From contig NZ_JPRH01000010.1 of NCBI RefSeq assembly GCF_000737705.1, forward strand, positions 62,001 to 126,000: a stretch of 64,000 nucleotides of DNA, in the 5' to 3' direction. The translations under genes were made by a program, and so were the position numbers. This document shows positions 1 through 8,159 of this stretch, piece after piece (positions within the stretch are counted from its first letter, which is position 1; each line of letters starts with the position of its first letter). The DNA is from Chryseobacterium soli. GTDB lineage: Bacteria; Bacteroidota; Bacteroidia; Flavobacteriales; Weeksellaceae. The notes under the pieces are model-generated. The model ran no database searches. It was not told where the DNA came from and saw only the letters and a program-made list of their open reading frames with translations.

Positions 1-282
1 AAAAGGGCTTTGTATTTTTCCAGTAATAAGCTTGCTGTAGCTGGGTTAGGGTATTTAATCAAACATAGCATCAATGTTCCTAATGACATTTCGGTCATTG
101 CGTTTGATGAAACAGAAGCTTACACTCTTTTTCAGACCGAAATTACTTATGTAAAGCAGCCTTTGGAAGAAATGGCTGCAGAAGCCGTGAAAATTCTTGA
201 TAATCAAATTAATAATTATATTCCAAGTGGAAAAAAGGTCATCTTTCCTGCAAAATTAATAGAAAAAAAATCAGTACAATAA
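1..282 (+). CDS. LacI-family transcriptional regulator, C-terminal part (cut by window edge)
   Basis: The reading frame is open from base 1, so the start and the DNA-binding helix-turn-helix lie outside the window. The visible 93 codons carry the end of the periplasmic-binding-like effector domain of LacI/GalR regulators: an NVPNDISVIAFDE stretch (family pattern: vP-disVigfDd) and a VKQPLEEMAAEAVKIL helix. It ends 33 bases before a fructokinase on the same strand, with a LacI-type palindrome in between, so it is probably the local repressor of the sugar operon at 316-3356 and may respond to the sugar or its phosphate. Family assignment is firm; the effector is unknown. Confidence 0.85.
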   Translation, partial: KRALYFSSNKLAVAGLGYLIKHSINVPNDISVIAFDETEAYTLFQTEITYVKQPLEEMAAEAVKILDNQINNYIPSGKKVIFPAKLIEKKSVQ

Positions 283-299
283 AAAATTTAGTAATTAAG

Positions 300-311
300 T
301 TAAACGTTTAA
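300..311. promoter_or_regulatory. Candidate LacI-family operator
   Basis: TTAAACGTTTAA is a perfect 12-base palindrome with the central CG typical of LacI/GalR operators. It sits between the regulator gene and the fructokinase start at 316, only four bases before the ATG. Binding here would block the start of the kinase-transporter-epimerase genes. The shape and place are seen directly; the binding protein is inferred. Confidence 0.6.
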
Positions 312-315
312 TCTT

Positions 316-1221
316 ATGATAAAAAATAATCCATATGTAGTATGTTTCGGAGAAGTGCTCTGGGATATATTTCCTGAAGGGACGAGAGCCGGAGGTGCTC
401 CGTTTAATGCAGCGTACAATATCTATAAATCAGGTTTTGATGTCAAAATGTTGAGTAGAGTCGGGAATGATGAATTAGGAACCAAACTGACGGATCAGAT
501 TAAAGGATGGGGGCTTACTGCAGAATATATTCAGGTAGATGATGAACATCCGACCAGCACTGTTATTGCAAAAATTGATGAACATAACGAAGCGACGTAT
601 GATATCGTTAATCATGTTGCCTGGGATTATATTGATTCTTTACCGGAATATGAAACATTGATTTCCCATGCAGAAGCTTTTGTTTTTGGAAGCCTTTCGG
701 CGAGAAATCCCAAAACCAAAGAAACGCTTATGAAGATGTTGGAATTGGCCAAACTAAAAATCTTTGATGTTAATTTCAGAGCTCCCTACATCGATGTCGA
801 CCTTATTAAAGAGCTTTTACACAAAGCAGACATCGTAAAAATGAATAAGGCTGAAATGAGACAGATCATGCAGTATTTCAGCGAAGAATATGTAAGTGAA
901 GATGAGAGTGCTGCTTTTATACAGGATCATTTTGAGATCAAAGAAATAGTGTTGACCAAAGGAAGTAAAGGAGCAAGATATTTTGTGGGAAAAGAAAATT
1001 ACGGATCTCCGGCTCTTTCCATTGAAATTGCAGACACTGTAGGAAGCGGAGATGCTTTCCTGGCAGGTTTTATTTCCAAACGAGTTCAGGGAAAAGCGCC
1101 TGAAGAAATTATGGAAGAAGCCATTGCTTTGGGAGCATTCATCACATCAAAATCGGGAGCCTGTCCGGATTATGAATATGAAGAATTCCAGGCCTTTAAA
1201 AATCAAAAGACACCCCATTAA
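316..1221 (+). CDS. PfkB-family carbohydrate kinase, probable fructokinase
   Basis: A 301-residue cytoplasmic sugar kinase of the ribokinase/PfkB family. The N-terminal GGAPFNAAYNI stretch matches the family's sugar-binding GG motif and the C-terminal DTVGSGDAFLAGF holds the anion-hole/catalytic-Asp motif. The N-terminal CFGEVLWDIFPEG is typical of fructokinases. The likely reaction is fructose + ATP to fructose 6-phosphate. It is followed after 10 bases by a sugar permease and then by a ketose 3-epimerase, so the enzyme probably phosphorylates fructose made by the epimerase. Exact substrate is inferred from family and context. Confidence 0.85.
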   Translation: MIKNNPYVVCFGEVLWDIFPEGTRAGGAPFNAAYNIYKSGFDVKMLSRVGNDELGTKLTDQIKGWGLTAEYIQVDDEHPTSTVIAKIDEHNEATYDIVNHVAWDYIDSLPEYETLISHAEAFVFGSLSARNPKTKETLMKMLELAKLKIFDVNFRAPYIDVDLIKELLHKADIVKMNKAEMRQIMQYFSEEYVSEDESAAFIQDHFEIKEIVLTKGSKGARYFVGKENYGSPALSIEIADTVGSGDAFLAGFISKRVQGKAPEEIMEEAIALGAFITSKSGACPDYEYEEFQAFKNQKTPH

Positions 1222-1231
1222 AACAGCAGTT

Positions 1232-2476
1232 ATGGATTCAGCTAAATTTACTGAGAAGAAATATCTTATCGTATTCTCATTCGTTATTTCACTGTTTTTT
1301 TTCTGGGCCATTGCCCTTACGATGGGCGACGTTTTGAATAAGCATTTCCAGAATGTACTTTCCATTTCCAAGTCGAAATCTGGATTGGTACAGCTTTCAA
1401 TTTTCGGAGCTTACGCATTGATGGGAGTTCCTGCGGGAATTTTCATGAAGAAATTTGGGTATAAATTAGGCGTTATTTTAGGATTGGTATTGTTTGCAGG
1501 AGGATGCTTTCTTTTTATTCCTGCAGCAGATCAACAATCATTCAATTTTTTCAGGATAGCATTGTTCATTCTTGCGATGGGAATGGCGACGCTGGAAACC
1601 GTGGCACATCCATTTGTTGCAGCATTAGGAGATGAAAGGACCAGTGATCAGAGAGTAAATTTTGCTCAGTCTTTTAACGGTTTGGGAGCGATTATAGGTC
1701 CATTGTTAGGCGGATTTTTCATATTCGGTTCAGGAGGGCAGGATGATCATTCCTTAGATTCTGTAAAAAGCCTGTATATGTGGATCGGAACGATCATTCT
1801 GGTGATTACTGTTATTTTCTTTTTTATTAAGGTTCCTAACTTGAAGGACCCTCATGCTGAAGAATTGGAACTCCTTGATCATGCCACCGGTGAAGATCAC
1901 CATGACAGCAATCTCAATGCGCCGCTTTGGAAGCAGAGACACTTTATTTTTGCTGTGATTGCCCAGTTTTTCAATATCGCAGCACAAGGTGGAACATGGG
2001 CGTTTTTCATTAATTATGGGGTAGAAAAAATGCATCTTCAGGAAATCCAGGCTTCATATTACTTTTCGTTAAGTATGGCGATGATGATGATCGGACGTTT
2101 TATAGGGACATTCTTAATGAAATATATTGCTCCCAATAAGCTATTGGCGATTTTTACCATGTGCAATATTGTTCTTTGTCTCATTGTTTCCCAAAGTTTT
2201 GGTTGGATATCATTCATCAGTTTGATTATGCTGAATTTATTCTTAAGCATTATGTATCCTACGATTTTCAGCCTGGGTCTTAAGAGATTGGGCAATAAAG
2301 TTCAGCAGGCATCATCTTTCCTGGTAATGGCGATGTTCGGAGGTGCAGTTTTCCCTCCAATCATGGGTAAAATAGCAGAAACAGATGTTGCTCATGCTTA
2401 TTTGCTGCCGATTATTTGTTATGCAGTGATCATCTTGTTTGCGCTGAAATTCTACAAACCTAAAACACTCAAATAA
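1232..2476 (+). CDS. FucP-like sugar:H+ symporter, MFS
   Basis: An inner-membrane carrier of about 414 residues. I place the start at the ATG at 1232 (MDSAKFTEKKYL) because the frame upstream runs through the kinase gene and the first membrane helix follows this Met directly. The protein shows about twelve hydrophobic segments and a short acidic/His-rich central loop (EELELLDHATGEDHHD). The pattern, with the TLETVAHPFVAALGD segment, matches the FucP/glucose-galactose permease branch of the major facilitator superfamily. It lies in the operon between kinase and epimerase and presumably imports the ketose they metabolise. Confidence 0.85.
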   Translation: MDSAKFTEKKYLIVFSFVISLFFFWAIALTMGDVLNKHFQNVLSISKSKSGLVQLSIFGAYALMGVPAGIFMKKFGYKLGVILGLVLFAGGCFLFIPAADQQSFNFFRIALFILAMGMATLETVAHPFVAALGDERTSDQRVNFAQSFNGLGAIIGPLLGGFFIFGSGGQDDHSLDSVKSLYMWIGTIILVITVIFFFIKVPNLKDPHAEELELLDHATGEDHHDSNLNAPLWKQRHFIFAVIAQFFNIAAQGGTWAFFINYGVEKMHLQEIQASYYFSLSMAMMMIGRFIGTFLMKYIAPNKLLAIFTMCNIVLCLIVSQSFGWISFISLIMLNLFLSIMYPTIFSLGLKRLGNKVQQASSFLVMAMFGGAVFPPIMGKIAETDVAHAYLLPIICYAVIILFALKFYKPKTLK

Positions 2477-2516
2477 AAGGGTGAAGCAAACTTTTATAAT
2501 TCCATAAACAGTTACA

Positions 2517-3356
2517 ATGAATATACAATTTGGAGCCTCCCTTCTTTCATGGATCACCCCGGTCTGGACTCCTGAAGCTGGAAAATATGCCATAGAGAAA
2601 ACGGCAAAAGCCGGTTTTGATGTACTTGAAATTCTATTGCCAGCTTCCATGGAATTCAATGCAGGAGAAGTAAAACAGCAGCTTAAAAACCATGAGCTTG
2701 GTGTGGTTTGTTCTCTGAATCTTCCCAAAGAAGCACACATTGCTTTTTATCCAAAAGTGGCAGAAAGGCTAATGAAACAGGCTGTCGATAAAACTTCCGA
2801 ACTGGAAACTGATTTTCTTTGTGGAGTTCTTCATGGCGGAATAGGTGTTTTTTCAGGAAATCCTCTGACAGAAAACGAAGCGGAAATCATTACCGAAGTC
2901 TGGAATAATGTGGCAGATTATGCCAGTGAAAAAGGAGTAAATATAGGCATTGAACCTATCAACAGATATGAAACCTATGTTTGCAACACGGCAGAAAATG
3001 TACTGGATCTGATTTCAAAAACCGGAAAAAACAACCTTTTCCTTCATCTGGATACCTTCCATATGAATATTGAAGAAAATAATTTTTATGATCCTGTTAT
3101 TCTTGCCGGGAAAAAGCTTAAACATATTCACATGACAGAGTCTCATCGTGGTATGTTGGGAGAGGGAACCGTCAATTGGGATGAACTTTTTAATGCGTTA
3201 AAAGCAATTGATTTTGAAGGAAATCTGGTGCTGGAAAACTTTTCATCTTCCATCCCGGGAATGCAGCAGATGGTTTCTTTATGGCAGAAATCTCCCCACG
3301 ATGCGGAAGAATTGGCATTGGGAAGTTTAGCATTTATGAAAAAACATGTAGTGTAA
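2517..3356 (+). CDS. Ketose 3-epimerase (D-psicose/D-tagatose 3-epimerase family)
   Basis: A 279-residue TIM-barrel sugar epimerase. The metal-binding set is complete: E146 (IGIEPINRYET), D179 (LHLDTFHMNIEE), H205 (HIHMTESHRG) and E240 (NLVLENF). From memory, the Agrobacterium D-psicose 3-epimerase has E150, D183, H209 and E244, a constant offset of four; its other active-site residues E156, H186 and R215 also correspond (E152, H182, R211 here). Automatic annotation often calls such proteins hydroxypyruvate isomerase or 'sugar phosphate isomerase'. With a fructokinase and permease upstream, conversion of D-allulose (psicose) or a related ketose to fructose is the likeliest role. The true substrate is not proven. 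Confidence 0.8.
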   Translation: MNIQFGASLLSWITPVWTPEAGKYAIEKTAKAGFDVLEILLPASMEFNAGEVKQQLKNHELGVVCSLNLPKEAHIAFYPKVAERLMKQAVDKTSELETDFLCGVLHGGIGVFSGNPLTENEAEIITEVWNNVADYASEKGVNIGIEPINRYETYVCNTAENVLDLISKTGKNNLFLHLDTFHMNIEENNFYDPVILAGKKLKHIHMTESHRGMLGEGTVNWDELFNALKAIDFEGNLVLENFSSSIPGMQQMVSLWQKSPHDAEELALGSLAFMKKHVV

Positions 3357-3421
3357 AATGTGTTTAAACTTTTTATTGTAATCCATTTTCAGTAATTCTA
3401 ATTATATCGTACAATTTCACA

Positions 3422-3454
3422 ATACCTCTCTTGATTTTCAGGGAGGTTTTTATT
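3422..3454 (+). terminator. Terminator of the sugar operon
   Basis: A seven-pair stem (ACCTCTC / GGGAGGT, one G-T pair) with a ten-base loop is followed by a T-rich tail, 65 bases after the epimerase stop codon. Confidence 0.7.
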
Positions 3455-3509
3455 TGAATTGCAGGATAATTAAAAAAGATCATCATAAAAGTTGTAAACA
3501 ACTCTCATA

Positions 3510-3544
3510 TTGGGCAGAGACCAAATTTGTTTTTAGTAACTTTG
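3510..3544 (+). promoter_or_regulatory. Bacteroidota-type promoter of era
   Basis: TAACTTTG at 3537-3544 fits the -7 element TAnnTTTG and is followed by CA. A TTG at 3510-3512 lies 24 bases upstream, slightly wide for the -33 element. The expected transcript starts near 3549, about 17 bases before the era ATG. Confidence 0.5.
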
Positions 3545-3565
3545 CACTTTGTAATATTATTTTTT

Positions 3566-4441
3566 ATGCACAAAGCAGGATTTGTAAATATAGTTGGAAA
3601 GCCCAATGCCGGAAAGTCTACCTTACTCAACCAATTAATGGGTGAGAAGCTGGCTATTGTAACGCAAAAGGCCCAGACTACCCGCCACAGAATTTTTGGA
3701 ATTTATAATGAAGAGGACTTACAGATTGTATTTTCTGATACCCCGGGCGTTTTAGACCCAAAATACGGATTACAGGAGAAAATGATGGATTTTGTAAAGG
3801 ATTCTTTACAGGATGCTGACGTTTTCCTATTCATCGTAGACGTTACCGATAAAGCAGAACCATCGGAATTTTTAATTGATAAATTAAATAAAATCCCTGT
3901 TCATGTATTGCTGTTACTGAACAAAGTAGATCAGACAGATCAGGCGGGTCTTGAAAAATTAGTTGAAGAATGGCACCAGAGGATTCCCAAAGCGGAAATT
4001 CTTCCGATCTCTGCATTGAATGCCTTTAATACAGATATTATTCTTCCGAAACTGAAATCTTTACTACCTGACAGTCCACCATATTACGACAAGGACCAAT
4101 ATACAGATAAGCCGGAACGATTTTTCGTCAACGAGGCTATCCGCGAGAAAATCCTTTTAAATTATGATAAAGAAATTCCTTATTCTGTAGAAGTTGTAAC
4201 GGAACAGTTTAAAGAAAAAGAAGGAATCATTTTTATAGATTCGATCATCTATGTGGAAAGAGATACCCAAAAAGGAATTATCATCGGACACAAGGGAGAA
4301 GCCATCAAAAAAGTAGGAACTGAAGCAAGAATAGATCTTGAAAAATTCTTTGATAAAAAAATCCACCTGAATTTATTCGTGAAAGTGAAAAAAGACTGGC
4401 GAAAAAATGACAGAGATTTAAAAAACTTCGGGTACAGATAG
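3566..4441 (+). CDS. era: Ribosome-assembly GTPase Era
   Basis: Era is a GTPase with a KH RNA-binding domain that binds the 3' end of 16S rRNA and helps mature the small ribosomal subunit. I start at 3566 (MHKAGFVNIVGKP), giving 291 residues, the usual length; the frame extends 13 codons further upstream but through the promoter. G-motifs are GKPNAGKST (residues 11-19), DTPG, NKVD and SAL. The C-terminal KH domain has the GHKGEAIKKVG loop. It stands alone, between the sugar operon and a DoxX gene. Confidence 0.95.
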   Translation: MHKAGFVNIVGKPNAGKSTLLNQLMGEKLAIVTQKAQTTRHRIFGIYNEEDLQIVFSDTPGVLDPKYGLQEKMMDFVKDSLQDADVFLFIVDVTDKAEPSEFLIDKLNKIPVHVLLLLNKVDQTDQAGLEKLVEEWHQRIPKAEILPISALNAFNTDIILPKLKSLLPDSPPYYDKDQYTDKPERFFVNEAIREKILLNYDKEIPYSVEVVTEQFKEKEGIIFIDSIIYVERDTQKGIIIGHKGEAIKKVGTEARIDLEKFFDKKIHLNLFVKVKKDWRKNDRDLKNFGYR

Positions 4442-4508
4442 ACTAAAAATGTCCTGTCTCCCGTTCTATTAAAAGATTTTCATTACCTTTAATCTAAATT
4501 TTCAGTAG

Positions 4509-4937
4509 ATGAACTATTTTAACTCAAATTCTAGCTCAGTTCTTAAAGATATTATTTTGTTAGCGGTGAGGGTTTTTGTTGGTTTTGCCATGCTTTCTCA
4601 TGGATTCCCAAAACTTCAGCTATTATTAGCAGGCGGTAAGATCGAATTTTTCGATTTTATGGGATTGGGGCCTCAGATTTCCCTGATTCTGACAGTTTTT
4701 GCTGAATTTGCCTGTTCTATTCTTTTGATACTTGGATTGTTCACCAGAATATCATTGGGATTTTTGATCTTTACGATGATTATTGCTGCTTTCGTAGTAC
4801 ATGGAGCTGATCCGTTTGAGAAAAGAGAAATGGCTTTTATCTACCTGTCTATTTATCTTATGATTATGGCGTTTGGTGCTGGAAAGTTTTCAGTAGACCA
4901 CATGATAGAGAAAAAGAAACGAGCTTCAGATTGGTAA
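4509..4937 (+). CDS. DoxX-family membrane protein
   Basis: A 142-residue protein with four hydrophobic segments. The opening RVFVGFAMLSHGFPKL and the later ILLILGLFTRI and ADPFEKREMAFIYL stretches are typical of the DoxX/DoxD family. These small inner-membrane proteins are linked to redox stress in some bacteria, but their biochemical role is largely unclear. It follows era by 67 bases without a visible terminator, so it may share its transcript. It ends at a strong terminator. Confidence 0.8.
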   Translation: MNYFNSNSSSVLKDIILLAVRVFVGFAMLSHGFPKLQLLLAGGKIEFFDFMGLGPQISLILTVFAEFACSILLILGLFTRISLGFLIFTMIIAAFVVHGADPFEKREMAFIYLSIYLMIMAFGAGKFSVDHMIEKKKRASDW

Positions 4938-4959
4938 CAACACTGAGTTTACACATATA

Positions 4960-4988
4960 AAAGAGCATTTAACGATGCTCTTTTTTTA
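4960..4988 (+). terminator. Terminator after DoxX gene
   Basis: Perfect nine-pair stem AAAGAGCAT / ATGCTCTTT with a six-base loop, followed by a run of T. Confidence 0.85.
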
Positions 4989-5046
4989 TTAATATGTAAT
5001 ATCATTGCTTTAACAGAAAAAAAGGTTCACATAATAGAAATAAAGA

Positions 5047-5580
5047 ATGAAAAACTATACATACTGGAAAAACTGTATTACTCTTTTAGAAAAAGGAGAT
5101 ATTGAAAATGCGACCCATTATGCTATTGATATGGCTTTACAATCAAAAGTATCTCAAGAATTGATAGACAAAATAATGGCGGTCAATCTAAAAGGATATG
5201 AAAAAAAGGTGGAAAGCAAAATGAATGAATGTATTGTCCGTGCAAATACTGAAAATGCGCAGGCTTTATGTTTATATTATAGTATAGACAATGGTTGGGA
5301 CAGCACCATATATATCTGTAAGGACTATACCAAACAAAACAGTCATTGGATTTCTGAAAGTAAGAGTTGGGTTGAAGTTGGAAAAGCCAGAGGTTTTTCA
5401 GGAATATATATAAATGATGCCGGGGCAGCCTTTTTTGCGGATGCAGTAAGTGCAGGAATTTGTACACTGCTAATGTTAAGAACTACCATAGCATTTTATC
5501 ATGTTGCCCAAAAATTCTCAGATTGTGGATTGAAATTGTGCATCACAGCAACCGAAAGTGATTTTGTAAGAGTGGTGTGA
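5047..5580 (+). CDS. Hypothetical protein, 177 aa
   Basis: I do not recognise this protein. It has no signal peptide and no clear membrane helix, though residues 130-155 are moderately hydrophobic (DAVSAGICTLLMLRTTIAFY). The first half is helical and charged; the second half is Cys- and Trp-containing (SWVEVGKARGFSG). It stands between two transcription breaks: a terminator on its left and a 128-base gap before the S9 peptidase gene on its right. It could be an immunity-like or cargo protein, but nothing around it supports a specific function. Confidence 0.55.
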   Translation: MKNYTYWKNCITLLEKGDIENATHYAIDMALQSKVSQELIDKIMAVNLKGYEKKVESKMNECIVRANTENAQALCLYYSIDNGWDSTIYICKDYTKQNSHWISESKSWVEVGKARGFSGIYINDAGAAFFADAVSAGICTLLMLRTTIAFYHVAQKFSDCGLKLCITATESDFVRVV

Positions 5581-5708
5581 CACACAGTGTATTGAAATTT
5601 CCAATTGCAGCAATTAAATAATCACAACTTTTTGTATTTTATGATTTACTCTTTTCATGACAGTTTAAGTAGCTTATATATCTTAAAAATTCATTAAATT
5701 CGTAAAAA

Positions 5709-8120
5709 ATGAATATTATGAAGATAAAGTTGACGATTTGCCTTCTGGCGTTTCTTAATTTCTATGAAGCCCAGGAAAATGTTACTTATCAGAAACCATC
5801 TGCTGAAATCCTTAAGCTTGCAGATTACGAAAGACCTCCAAGCGTCTTAATGAACAGTAAAAAAGACTGGGTAGTTTTTACCTATCGTCCCACCTATAAA
5901 ACACTGGATGATCTTAGCCAGCAGGAAATGAAGCTGGGCGGGCTAAGAATTAATCCTGTCACTAATATTTCAAGTTCTGCAGCATACTCAAATAACCTGA
6001 AAGTGAGAAAGATTGCTGATAAGAATGAAATTCAGGTGAAAAATCTGCCTGCTAATCCTAAAATTACGTTCACTTCATTTTCTCCCGACGAGAAAAAACT
6101 GGCGTTTACGAATACCACCAGTAAAGGAGTGGAACTTTGGATCGTAGACCTTGAAACGGCAACAGCCAAGAAGATAACGGCTGACAATCTGAATGCCAAT
6201 TTAGGAAGCCCTTATATCTGGTATAAAGATTCTCAGAATTTACTCATTAAAACACTTCCTCAAAGCAGACCGACTCTGATCGACTCAAGTAAAGATCTGC
6301 CGACAGGACCTATCGTTTCTACTGCTGATGGAAAAGTTTCCCAAAACAGAACCTATCAGGATCTTCTGAAAAATCCTCAGGATGAAAAGAATTTCGAAAT
6401 CCTTACAGCTTCCGAAGTATATAATGTCGACCTGAACGGAACCCTGAAAAAAGTAAAAGAACAGGATATGTATTCCGGATTAAGCCTTTCGCCGGATGGA
6501 AATTATCTGATGACGACAACGATTAAGAAACCGTTTTCTTATGTAGTTCCTTTAAACCGTTTTCCTATGACGACCACCGTGTATGATATCAATGGAAAAA
6601 CCATAAAAGTCGTTAATGAAGTGCCACTGAACGAGATTATGCCGAAAGGATTTTCATCGGTAAGAACCGGAAAGAGAGATATGGGCTGGAGAAGTGATAA
6701 ACCTGCAACATTAGTGTATACAGAAGCATTGGATGGGGGAGATCAATCTAAAACAGCAGAATACAGGGATGAAATTTTTACCTGGGAAGCGCCATTTAGC
6801 GCAGCTCCGAAATCTTTCTTTAAAACAAAGCAAAGATATGAAGATGTAAGCTGGACTAATGATCATTATGCCATCGTTTCGGAAGGCTGGTATGATACAA
6901 GAAATACAAAATCATTCCTGGTTGACCTTAATAACGGGGAATCTAAAGTTATTGATGACCGTAATTACCAGGATGTTTACAGCGATCCCGGAAATTTTAA
7001 TACCACAAAAAATGAATACGGAAGATTTGTTGTGGATATGAAAGGAGGAAAATCATACCTGATAGGAGATGGGTTCACCAAAGATGGGCAGCATCCTTTT
7101 ATTGATGAAATGGATATGAAAACCCTTACCAAGAAAAGACTGTATACTTCTAACCTGAAAAATGCCAAAGAAAGCATTATTGATATTTTAAATCCGTCAA
7201 AAGGAGAAATCCTAACGACCCAGCAGTCTGCAAGCCAGTATCCGAATTATTTTAAAAGAAATATCAAATCCAATAAAACAGAACCTGTTACGAATTTCGC
7301 CAATCCTTTTGAAAGCATCAAAGATGTGTACAAAGAAGTGATTACGTATAAAAGAAATGACGGCGTTACCCTGACAGGAACTCTTTATCTGCCTGCCAAT
7401 TACGACAGAAAAGCAAAAACAGAAAAACTTCCGTTATTGATCTGGGCGTATCCTACAGAATATAAAGACAAAAATACGGCAGGACAAAATACTCAGAATC
7501 CGAATGATTTTACCTTCCCGTATTATGGATCGTTTGTCTATTGGACAACCAAAGGATATGCAGTATTGGATGATGCTGCTTTCCCGATTATCGGAGAAGG
7601 AAAAACAGAACCTAATGACACTTTTATTCCTCAATTGGTTGCCAATGCAGAAGCTGCGATCAATGCGGTGGATAAGCTGGGATATATTGATAAAAAGAAA
7701 GTAGCAGTAGGAGGGCATTCTTATGGAGCTTTTATGACGGCCAATCTTTTGACTCATTCCAAACTTTTTGCCTGTGGTATCGCGAGAAGTGGAGCGTACA
7801 ACAGAACGTTAACACCTTTCGGTTTCCAGAGCGAGCAGAGAAACTATTGGGATATTCCGGAAATCTATAATGCGATGTCGCCGTTTATGAATGCGGATAA
7901 AATGAAGACACCATTGCTTTTAGTGCATGGAGATGCAGACAACAACCCGGGAACCTTTACCCTTCAAACGGAAAGATATTTCCAGGCGTTGAAAAACCTG
8001 GGAGCACCAGTAAAAATGGTATTATTACCGAAAGAAGCGCACAGCTATCAGGCGAAAGAAAACATTTTTCACCTTTTATGGGAACAGGATCAGTTCCTGG
8101 AGAAGTGTTTAAAGAAATAA
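5709..8120 (+). CDS. S9D glutamyl endopeptidase-like prolyl oligopeptidase
   Basis: An 803-residue secreted serine peptidase. An N-terminal signal peptide (to about residue 21, ending ...NFYEAQ) precedes a beta-propeller region, and the last 260 residues are an alpha/beta-hydrolase domain. The catalytic triad is S671 (GGHSYGAFM), D744 (HGDADNN) and H778 (KEAHSY). The block GIARSGAYNRTLTPFGFQ and the HGxxDNN and LWExD motifs closely match the plant chloroplast glutamyl endopeptidase (MEROPS S9D) as I remember it, rather than dipeptidyl peptidase IV. It probably trims peptides after Glu in the periplasm. It is monocistronic. Confidence 0.88.
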   Translation: MNIMKIKLTICLLAFLNFYEAQENVTYQKPSAEILKLADYERPPSVLMNSKKDWVVFTYRPTYKTLDDLSQQEMKLGGLRINPVTNISSSAAYSNNLKVRKIADKNEIQVKNLPANPKITFTSFSPDEKKLAFTNTTSKGVELWIVDLETATAKKITADNLNANLGSPYIWYKDSQNLLIKTLPQSRPTLIDSSKDLPTGPIVSTADGKVSQNRTYQDLLKNPQDEKNFEILTASEVYNVDLNGTLKKVKEQDMYSGLSLSPDGNYLMTTTIKKPFSYVVPLNRFPMTTTVYDINGKTIKVVNEVPLNEIMPKGFSSVRTGKRDMGWRSDKPATLVYTEALDGGDQSKTAEYRDEIFTWEAPFSAAPKSFFKTKQRYEDVSWTNDHYAIVSEGWYDTRNTKSFLVDLNNGESKVIDDRNYQDVYSDPGNFNTTKNEYGRFVVDMKGGKSYLIGDGFTKDGQHPFIDEMDMKTLTKKRLYTSNLKNAKESIIDILNPSKGEILTTQQSASQYPNYFKRNIKSNKTEPVTNFANPFESIKDVYKEVITYKRNDGVTLTGTLYLPANYDRKAKTEKLPLLIWAYPTEYKDKNTAGQNTQNPNDFTFPYYGSFVYWTTKGYAVLDDAAFPIIGEGKTEPNDTFIPQLVANAEAAINAVDKLGYIDKKKVAVGGHSYGAFMTANLLTHSKLFACGIARSGAYNRTLTPFGFQSEQRNYWDIPEIYNAMSPFMNADKMKTPLLLVHGDADNNPGTFTLQTERYFQALKNLGAPVKMVLLPKEAHSYQAKENIFHLLWEQDQFLEKCLKK

Positions 8121-8126
8121 ATTGTG

Positions 8127-8156
8127 AAAACCCGTCCATTTTGGACGGGTTTTTTA
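8127..8156. terminator. Bidirectional terminator between S9 peptidase and HAD genes
   Basis: Stem AAAACCCGTCCA / TGGACGGGTTTT with a three-base loop and T-runs on both strands, placed between two convergent genes. Confidence 0.9.
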
Positions 8157-8159
8157 TAA

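Noticed and set aside
1052..1231. Upstream extension of the MFS transporter frame into the kinase gene
   Set aside because: It overlaps 170 bases of the fructokinase in another frame and has no membrane or protein-like character; the ATG at 1232 is the natural start.
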